Shown here piece after piece: positions 58,642-64,000 of a DNA stretch of 64,000 nt (its first letter is position 1; each line of letters begins with the position of its first letter). The notes beneath the pieces were generated by a model, which was not told the DNA's origin, did no database searches, and saw only the letters and a list, made by a program, of their open reading frames with translations. The position numbers were made by a program, and so were the translations under genes. This DNA is from an uncultured Cellvibrionales bacterium (GTDB lineage Bacteria; Pseudomonadota; Gammaproteobacteria; Pseudomonadales; Cellvibrionaceae). The stretch spans positions 34,186 to 98,185 of the forward strand of contig CAJWBQ010000017.1 of assembly GCA_913020115.1 (NCBI GenBank). Reading direction: 5' to 3'.

Positions 58642-60114
58642 TTAAACGATTTTTTGCATCGATGTCATATAAGAGCGCAATTCTTCACCTACGAATTCAA
58701 CCGGGTGGGTGCGAATGATCTCGTTTACAGTGATGAGCTCTTTGTTGTCTACACCTAAATCCTTAAGCTCTAGGCCCTTACCAATTACGTCGGTTTCAAT
58801 ACCCTTCATGAAATCGGCTAGCAGTGGGCGGCAAGCGTGATCAAATAGGTAGCAGCCATATTCTGCAGTATCTGAAATCACAACGTTCATCTCATACAAC
58901 TTCTTGCGAGCAATAGTGTTGGCAATGAGTGGGGTTTCGTGAAGTGATTCGTAATAAGCTGACTCATCAATAATGCCTGCGGCAACCATGTTGTCAAATG
59001 CCAACTCAACGCCAGCTTTAACCATGGCAACCATCAGGATACCTTTGTCATAGAATTCCTGTTCAGTGATTTCTGCATCGGTATTCGGGGTTTTTTCGAA
59101 CGCAGTCTCAGCTGTGGCGGCACGCCATTTTAACAAATTAACGTCGTCGTTGGCCCAGTCAGCCATCATGGTGCTAGAGAATTCGCCTTCGATAATGTCA
59201 TCCATGTGCTTGGAAAACAAAGGAGACATTATGCTTTTCAACTCTTCAGCCAATTTGAAAGCTTTGATTTTTGCCGGGTTGCTCAAGCGGTCCATCATGT
59301 TGGTGATGCCGCCGTATTTCAGGCCTTCGGTAATGGTTTCCCATCCGTATTGAATCAATTTCGAGGCATAAGCGGCGTCGATACCTTTTTCAACCATCTT
59401 GTCAAAGCACAGAATTGAACCCGTTTGCAGCATGCCGCAAAGAATGGTTTGCTCGCCCATTAAGTCTGATTTTACTTCAGCTATAAATGAAGATTCTAGA
59501 CAGCCAGCTCGGTCACCGCCCGTAGCTGAAGCATAGGCTTTTGCAATTTCCCAGCCTTCGCCTTTCGGGTCATTCTCAGTGTGTACCGCAAGTAAAGTTG
59601 GTACACCAAAACCGCGCTTGTACTCTTCACGAACTTCAGTGCCAGGGCATTTGGGGGCAACCATAACAACGGTAAGGTCAGGGCGAATTTGCATGCCTTC
59701 CTCAACAATGTTGAAGCCGTGCGAATAAGATAGGCAGGCGCCTTCTTTCATAAGCGGCATAATGGCCGTCACTACAGGAGTGTGTTGCTTATCGGGTGTC
59801 AGGTTGAGTACGAGGTCGGCGCTGGGAATCAATTCTTCATAAGTGCCAACCGTGAAGCCGTTCTCAGTGGCCCACTGCCAAGACTGACGCTTCTCGTCGA
59901 TGGCTGATTGACGAAGAGTGTAGCTGATGTCCAGGCCGCTATCGCGCATGTTCAAGCCTTGGTTTAGGCCCTGTGCACCACAGCCGACAATAACAATTTT
60001 TTTGCCTTTTAAGTATTCGCAGCCATTGCCGAATTCGCTTTGATCCATAAAACGACATCGACCGAGTTGCTCCAGTTTTACACGTAGGGGCAGGGTGTTG
60101 AAATAATTAGCCAT
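58642..60114 (-). CDS. ilvC: Ketol-acid reductoisomerase, class II (long form)
   Basis: 490 residues, the E. coli-type long enzyme with a duplicated knotted domain. It starts [11 protein letters not shown], nearly the same as E. coli IlvC. NADPH loop [11 protein letters not shown] near 46-56, then [33 protein letters not shown] and metal-binding [11 protein letters not shown]. The start is ATG 60114; the frame open to 60291 runs through the ilvY control region and is not coding. Confidence 0.97.
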   Translation of the reverse strand: MANYFNTLPLRVKLEQLGRCRFMDQSEFGNGCEYLKGKKIVIVGCGAQGLNQGLNMRDSGLDISYTLRQSAIDEKRQSWQWATENGFTVGTYEELIPSADLVLNLTPDKQHTPVVTAIMPLMKEGACLSYSHGFNIVEEGMQIRPDLTVVMVAPKCPGTEVREEYKRGFGVPTLLAVHTENDPKGEGWEIAKAYASATGGDRAGCLESSFIAEVKSDLMGEQTILCGMLQTGSILCFDKMVEKGIDAAYASKLIQYGWETITEGLKYGGITNMMDRLSNPAKIKAFKLAEELKSIMSPLFSKHMDDIIEGEFSSTMMADWANDDVNLLKWRAATAETAFEKTPNTDAEITEQEFYDKGILMVAMVKAGVELAFDNMVAAGIIDESAYYESLHETPLIANTIARKKLYEMNVVISDTAEYGCYLFDHACRPLLADFMKGIETDVIGKGLELKDLGVDNKELITVNEIIRTHPVEFVGEELRSYMTSMQKIV

Positions 60115-60204
60115 TGAGATAACTCCGAAAAATTTATGAGGCCTGGGTTGGAGCGGCTGGCTCCAGTACAGAATGAACGTAAAATAACCGATTCTCTGTG
60201 TTGC

Positions 60205-60238
60205 GTAAAATGATATAATTGGTTTACTGTATTGCGAA
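60205..60238 (-). promoter_or_regulatory. ilvC promoter and likely IlvY operator
   Basis: On the minus strand TTCGCA (60238-60233), 17-bp spacer, TATCAT (60215-60210). A GTAAA-N13-TTTAC inverted repeat (60205-60227) and two TTGCG(T/A)A repeats (60201, 60232) overlap it. It lies between divergent ilvC and ilvY, where IlvY binds in E. coli. The exact operator is inferred. Confidence 0.5.
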
Positions 60239-60312
60239 TTTCGACATAGTGATTTATGGGGCGCCCTCCAATTGGGTGGCGAGTTCACCAATTATAGAAA
60301 GGTTTTCAAATT

Positions 60313-61206
60313 ATGGACGCTAGAGAGATGCGGGCCTTTTTGTCGTTAGCAAATCTGCTGCATTTTGGTCGCGCCAGCGAAGCAAGTCATATGAGCCCTT
60401 CTGCGCTAAGCAGGAGTATAAGAAGAACTGAAGGCGAATTAGGTGCCGAGCTCTTTCGACGCGATAAGCGCAGCGTTGCTCTGACTCGCGCTGGGCGGCT
60501 GTTCATCACTTATTGTGAAGAGTCGCTAGCTCGCCGGTCGGCACTGGAGCACAGCTTAAATAAAGAAACAGCTGAGCTTCAGGGAGAGTTGCGCCTGTAT
60601 TGCTCGGTAACGGCTAGTTACAGTTATTTGCAGAAGATTTTGCCGGCGTTCCGCCTCCAGCACCCGGGGATTGAATTGAAATTGCGGACAGGTGACCAAG
60701 CTCGCTCCGTTGCGAGAGCTTTGGCGGGGGAAGACGATATCGTCATTGCCGCAGAGCCGCAGAAGCTCTCTCCTCGCCTAAAATTCCAAGAGCTCGGTCG
60801 TTCAACGCTCCGGTTTATTGCGCCGACCACCCCTTGTGCGGTCAAGGAGCGTCTAGAATCCCCGATAATTGACTGGGAGAGTCTGCCTTTTATAGTGGCC
60901 GAGACGGGCATCGCCCGAGAACGCTTGGATCATTGGTTTAAGTCTCAGGGGATTAAGCCTTATCGCTACGCACAAGTTTCCGGTCACGAAGCTATTGTGA
61001 CTATGGTGGGGCTAGGATTTGGTGTTGCACTGGTGCCAGAGATTGTTATCAATAGCAGTCCCATGAAGTCGAGTGTGCATTTTTTGGATGTTGAACCTAG
61101 TTTTTCCCCTTTTGGAATTGGAGTTTGTGCGCTGGCATCTAGAATAGAGGACCCTTTAGTGAAGGCGTTTTGGGACGTCGCGACAAATTTAAGTGCCGGC
61201 GAATGA
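60313..61206 (+). CDS. ilvY: LysR-type activator IlvY
   Basis: 297 residues. Winged HTH at 1-60 (FLSLANLLHFGRASEASHMSPSALSRSIRRTEGELGAELF), followed by the periplasmic-binding-like effector domain. The placement divergent from ilvC and the HFGRAS-type helix agree with IlvY, which activates ilvC when acetolactate or acetohydroxybutyrate is present. ATG 60313 has AAAGG 8-9 bases before it. Confidence 0.93.
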   Translation: MDAREMRAFLSLANLLHFGRASEASHMSPSALSRSIRRTEGELGAELFRRDKRSVALTRAGRLFITYCEESLARRSALEHSLNKETAELQGELRLYCSVTASYSYLQKILPAFRLQHPGIELKLRTGDQARSVARALAGEDDIVIAAEPQKLSPRLKFQELGRSTLRFIAPTTPCAVKERLESPIIDWESLPFIVAETGIARERLDHWFKSQGIKPYRYAQVSGHEAIVTMVGLGFGVALVPEIVINSSPMKSSVHFLDVEPSFSPFGIGVCALASRIEDPLVKAFWDVATNLSAGE

Positions 61207-61278
61207 GTGGTGGTCACTGCTGATTCAGTGGATTATGATGTCGGCCATGTAAATGTATCCAACAAAAAGTAGAAGTAT

Positions 61279-62106
61279 ATGAGCTCCGATTCAAATAATT
61301 CGCAGGAAGATCAAGACAGGCCTGCCAGTACAAGTGGCGATATTGAAGGCATGATCCCTATTGATGAGCACGTTGAAGAAGTTCACGAAAATGGCATGAC
61401 TGTTAGTAGGAAGGGTGTATACCTTCTCCCGAACTTGTTCACTACTGCGGCCCTTTTTAGTGGTTTTTACGCAATCATCTCTGGTATGAACGGCAAATTC
61501 GAAGATGCGGCCATCGCTATATTTGTCGCTATGGTAATGGATGGGCTTGATGGTCGGGTGGCTCGTTTAACGAATACTCAAAGTAAGTTTGGCGAGCAGT
61601 ACGACAGCCTTTCTGACATGGTTTCATTTGGTGTTGCCCCCGCATTGGTGATGTTCGAGTGGGCGCTCGTAGATTTGGGGAAGTGGGGGTGGGCAGCGGC
61701 TTTCTGCTATACGGCCTGTGCAGCACTTAGGTTGGCTCGCTTTAATGCCCAAATAGATCAGGTAGATAAGGGTGTTTTCGTTGGGCTCAATAGCCCATCG
61801 GCGGCGGCCCTTATAGCGGGGGCTGTTTGGGCTGGCCACAGTGCAGGTGTTCCTTTTGAGTTGGCGGTGTTGCTGGCTTTACTCACGGCCTTAGTGGGCC
61901 TCTTGATGGTGTCTAACTTTAGTTATAACAGCTTCAAAGGTATTGATCTGAAGGGGCGGGTGCCGTTCTTTAAGATGTTGCTGGTTATCCTACTGTTTGC
62001 GGTGATTAGCGTTAACCCTCCGTTGGTATTGCTGCTCTTATTTACCCTGTATGGTTTTTCGGGCCCAGTCGCCTGGGTGTGGGCAAAGTTCAAACCCAAG
62101 CAATAA
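61279..62106 (+). CDS. pssA: CDP-diacylglycerol-serine O-phosphatidyltransferase
   Basis: 275 residues, membrane enzyme of the CDP-alcohol phosphatidyltransferase family. The signature DGx2ARx8Gx3Dx3D occupies residues 91-113 (DGRVARL ... FGEQYDSLSD). A polar N-terminus of about 45 residues precedes eight or so membrane helices. It makes phosphatidylserine, precursor of phosphatidylethanolamine. This is the type found in Pseudomonas next to ilvC, not the peripheral E. coli PssA. Confidence 0.95.
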   Translation: MSSDSNNSQEDQDRPASTSGDIEGMIPIDEHVEEVHENGMTVSRKGVYLLPNLFTTAALFSGFYAIISGMNGKFEDAAIAIFVAMVMDGLDGRVARLTNTQSKFGEQYDSLSDMVSFGVAPALVMFEWALVDLGKWGWAAAFCYTACAALRLARFNAQIDQVDKGVFVGLNSPSAAALIAGAVWAGHSAGVPFELAVLLALLTALVGLLMVSNFSYNSFKGIDLKGRVPFFKMLLVILLFAVISVNPPLVLLLLFTLYGFSGPVAWVWAKFKPKQ

Positions 62107-62121
62107 AGCCAAAACTAAGGC

Positions 62122-62154
62122 TTTAATCGCAGAGCCGGGCGCGCTGCGATTAAA
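62122..62154. other. Long hairpin after pssA
   Basis: TTTAATCGCAG (62122-62132) and CTGCGATTAAA (62144-62154) make an 11-bp perfect stem with an 11-nt G/C-rich loop, 16 bp after the pssA stop. It has no U tract on either side, so it is not a classical terminator; it may protect the 3' end or act with Rho. Confidence 0.5.
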
Positions 62155-62225
62155 AAATTGTACATCTCCATTATTGGTCTATAGTTTTTCTTACCTCCGT
62201 GAATCGCGCGGAATGCCCTGTTTAT

Positions 62226-62264
62226 AAGCCTTCTCGGGCTTGTTTGATGCAGGCTAAAACAAGC
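62226..62264. terminator. Overlapping hairpins between pssA and the LTGQAG protein
   Basis: AAGCC/GGCTT (62226-62241, 6-nt loop) is followed on the plus strand by GTTT. A second stem, GCTTGTTT/AAACAAGC (62238-62264), overlaps it. These are alternative structures between convergent genes. Confidence 0.35.
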
Positions 62265-62278
62265 AGTTTGAAAATAAA

Positions 62279-63097
62279 TTAAACTTTTCCTTGCCTCTGA
62301 GAAGTGGCTGGGTATAATGCCCGTCCTCCCAGCTGAACGACGTTAGTTTTCACTGGAAGGTTCGAAGTTAGGCCATTGATTTTGTTAAGAAAATCACCCG
62401 CTTCGAAGCTTGAATCCGCGATACCAATTGCATCGATGCTGAAGTTAAAGTCAACAGAGCGCGTACCAACATCACGAGCTGTTGCGTAATCTAGATCTTC
62501 AAGGTTACCAACCGCGTTGCCGCTTGCATCTGTACCAGAACCCCCTGCATAAGCGTCAAAACCGCCGCCCGCTTCAAGTACGTCGTTAAAGCTAAAGTGT
62601 ATAACTAGGTCACCGTCGCCGTATGTTTCTTTAGTGTCGATCGCGAGACCAGTCGTAAGGTCAATACCGGTTGCGGCTGCGCCTAAACCTGGATCAACTG
62701 TTGCACCGTTTGTTAGTTGCTCACCCACGACCAAACCAGCAAGGTCAGCGATTCGAGAAAAACCGTAGTTCATCACGTTGTCAGCACCGCCAAATGGGTT
62801 TGTTGCGTCTGCAGCACCAGAACCTGCGATATCAATGTAGATACGGATGTTATCTAAATAGCCGCCTGGGTTAACGTTTTCGTTACCGCCAAGTTCTAGA
62901 CCAGTTAAGAACAAGCTACCAGCGTCCTTGTACATGAACTCGCCGATGGTGTATTTGGTTTCTAGATCGATTGTCAAACCAGCTTGACCAGTCAACTCGC
63001 CAAGAGCCGAATCATCTAGGGCTTTCAATTCAGCTTGTGCGCCAGCTGAGATAGCTGCTACTGCAGAAGCTAATGCAATTTTCTTCAGGCCTTTCAT
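62279..63097 (-). CDS. Secreted LTGQAG-motif protein (DUF6160-like)
   Basis: 272 residues. Signal peptide 1-22 (ends GAQA), then ALDDSALGELTGQAGLTIDLETKYTIGEF, the 'LTGQAGLT-I-(D/E)-L-E' start found in DUF6160-type exported proteins of Pseudomonas and marine gammaproteobacteria. The rest is acidic, Gly/Ala/Asp-rich beta-strand sequence. It ends abruptly (SQRQGKV) without a membrane or beta-barrel C-terminus. The function is unknown; a link to surface or pilus structures has been proposed for related proteins. Monocistronic, low in charged Lys/Arg. Confidence 0.7.
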   Translation of the reverse strand: MKGLKKIALASAVAAISAGAQAELKALDDSALGELTGQAGLTIDLETKYTIGEFMYKDAGSLFLTGLELGGNENVNPGGYLDNIRIYIDIAGSGAADATNPFGGADNVMNYGFSRIADLAGLVVGEQLTNGATVDPGLGAAATGIDLTTGLAIDTKETYGDGDLVIHFSFNDVLEAGGGFDAYAGGSGTDASGNAVGNLEDLDYATARDVGTRSVDFNFSIDAIGIADSSFEAGDFLNKINGLTSNLPVKTNVVQLGGRALYPATSQRQGKV

Positions 63098-63320
63098 ATA
63101 ATTCTCCTAAGTACTAGGTAATGTCGCGAAGCGTCTCGTGGGCTTTCTGCCTCTCGATGACTTCAGCTAATAGTTATTTAGTCATTTCGTTTCCGACACG
63201 TTTTCCATGTCAGTGGAGCTATCGTATGTTTTACCGTTATCGACTTCCGTGACCATTCTCACAAAAAGTTACTTAGTGTTACATAATCGTGACTTGCGTC
63301 TACTTTTAACGCCATATAAC

Positions 63321-63343
63321 GCAAAAAGAGCCTTGCGGCTCTT
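63321..63343 (-). terminator. Rho-independent terminator
   Basis: On the minus strand AAGAGCC-GCAA-GGCTCTT followed by TTTGC: a 7-bp stem with a GCAA tetraloop. It begins 18 bp after the stop codon of the gene at 63361-63945. Confidence 0.8.
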
Positions 63344-63360
63344 ACTAATTTAACGGTGCA

Positions 63361-63945
63361 CTACCTGAAGTAGACCAATTTCGTCGGTGATTCGACAGGC
63401 TGGCCCAACTTTACTTCGCCATCAACTACTTTATACGGATAAGCCCAATGCCGACCCCAGCCTGCAATATGCTCGGTCGTCACCATAATTTGTTTATAGT
63501 AACTGCCATCCGGCAGTTTTTTGCCCGTTACCCAGATCATGCCAACGCCCCACACTTGCCGAGACTTACCAAAAGCCTTCAAATTCCGAACGATCGCTTC
63601 TAGCGCGACCTCTTGCTTGAGTTCATCTTGTCTATCTACCCTGATTGGTCGAAACTCTCCATCTGGGCGTAAAATCATACCCATCGGTTTAAAGGAACCC
63701 TTCTCTACCAAATCCTTCTCAACACGCTCCCACCCTTTTACCATCATATATTTTAGTTGGTTGGTCGCCTGCTCTTCAGTTAGCTTTGTTCTTTTGGTTG
63801 ATTTAAGCAGCGTTTGTGCTTCGTCCGATGGTTTCTCAACCATCTCCTCAATCTTCTGCTTTTTAGTTTCTTCAGCAATAGAAGATAAGGGGAAACAAAC
63901 ACTTGCTCCAAGTACGGCGAACGCGACAACACGTGAGAATCGCAT
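63361..63945 (-). CDS. Hypothetical exported protein
   Basis: 194 residues with a signal peptide (1-24, ends SSIAEE). A charged helical stretch (25-75, KKQKIEEMVEKPSDEAQTLL) is followed by a compact domain with FKPMGMILRPDGEFRPIRVDRQDE, VWGVGMIWVTGKKLPDGSYYKQIMVTTEHIAGWGRHWAYPYKV and LVYFR. I do not recognise the family. It is a complete gene with its own terminator, and no neighbour suggests a role. The start ATG 63945 has GGAG 7 bases upstream (CTCC on the plus strand). Confidence 0.75.
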   Translation of the reverse strand: MRFSRVVAFAVLGASVCFPLSSIAEETKKQKIEEMVEKPSDEAQTLLKSTKRTKLTEEQATNQLKYMMVKGWERVEKDLVEKGSFKPMGMILRPDGEFRPIRVDRQDELKQEVALEAIVRNLKAFGKSRQVWGVGMIWVTGKKLPDGSYYKQIMVTTEHIAGWGRHWAYPYKVVDGEVKLGQPVESPTKLVYFR

Positions 63946-64000
63946 GAGTTACTCCAATTTATGGCTATTATTCGAATTATAACGCGCGTAAAATTATATG

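Noticed and set aside
60115..60291. N-terminal extension of ilvC
   Set aside because: It reads through the ilvC-ilvY control region; MANYFNTL matches the known start.

Overview
The window is a 64-kb piece of a gammaproteobacterial chromosome. It has about 50% G+C by eye and dense coding. The evidence for the lineage is a fused nuoCD, a YebG gene under a LexA box, class II (long) IlvC with divergent IlvY, and a gene order that closely follows the Pseudomonas aeruginosa block murJ-ribF-ileS-lspA-fkpB-ispH-minor pilins-pilR/pilS-bamD-rluD-pgeF-clpB. A 'proteobacterial dedicated sortase' (Pds) locus and a long structured leader in front of the acetolactate synthase genes point to a marine gammaproteobacterium of the OMG/Cellvibrionales type (Spongiibacteraceae, Halieaceae or relatives). 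I cannot name a species. I saw no tRNA, rRNA, CRISPR array, prophage or insertion sequence.

Region 1 (1-9.2 kb) is the Pds sortase locus. A histidine kinase (PdsS, cut by the window edge) and its response regulator (PdsR) are on the minus strand. Divergent from them are a VIT/vWA surface protein with a C-terminal LPKTA sorting signal and its class GN sortase. The OmpA-like partner PdsO lies 2.2 kb beyond the sortase, separated from it by a radical SAM gene with an unusual CX4CX2C cluster, a DUF1456 gene and a SnoaL-like gene. A membrane-anchored ankyrin protein and SOS-regulated yebG follow.

Region 2 (9.2-24 kb) is a complete 13-gene minus-strand operon for NADH:quinone oxidoreductase, transcribed nuoA-B-CD-E-F-G-H-I-J-K-L-M-N and mostly translationally coupled. 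Region 3 (24.2-37.6 kb) starts with murJ and ends with ribF-ileS-lspA-fkpB-ispH. Between these sits a block of accessory genes: a secreted His/Arg/Tyr-rich protein, a YkgJ-like cysteine-cluster protein, formate-tetrahydrofolate ligase, several DUF genes (3581, 1415, 3301) and an FklB-type isomerase.

Region 4 (37.7-55.8 kb) holds the type IV pilus tip and minor-pilin operon (fimU-like, pilV, pilW, pilX, pilY1, pilE). A second FimT-like pseudopilin lies in the opposite direction. Next is the minus-strand series bamD-nadE-pilS-pilR, then rluD-pgeF and clpB. clpB has its own sigma-32-type promoter.

Region 5 (55.8-64 kb) is branched-chain amino acid synthesis. ilvI-ilvH lie behind a leader of about 290 nt. 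The leader carries a palindrome between the -35 and -10 boxes, several hairpins, and a 19-codon open reading frame with three consecutive Leu codons and a strong ribosome binding site; this looks like an attenuator. ilvC and divergent ilvY follow, then pssA. The window ends with two secreted proteins, one of the LTGQAG/DUF6160 type and one unrecognised. The best candidates for something little described are the ilv leader, the Pds locus with its CBM9-like sensor and radical SAM neighbour, and the His-rich secreted protein.
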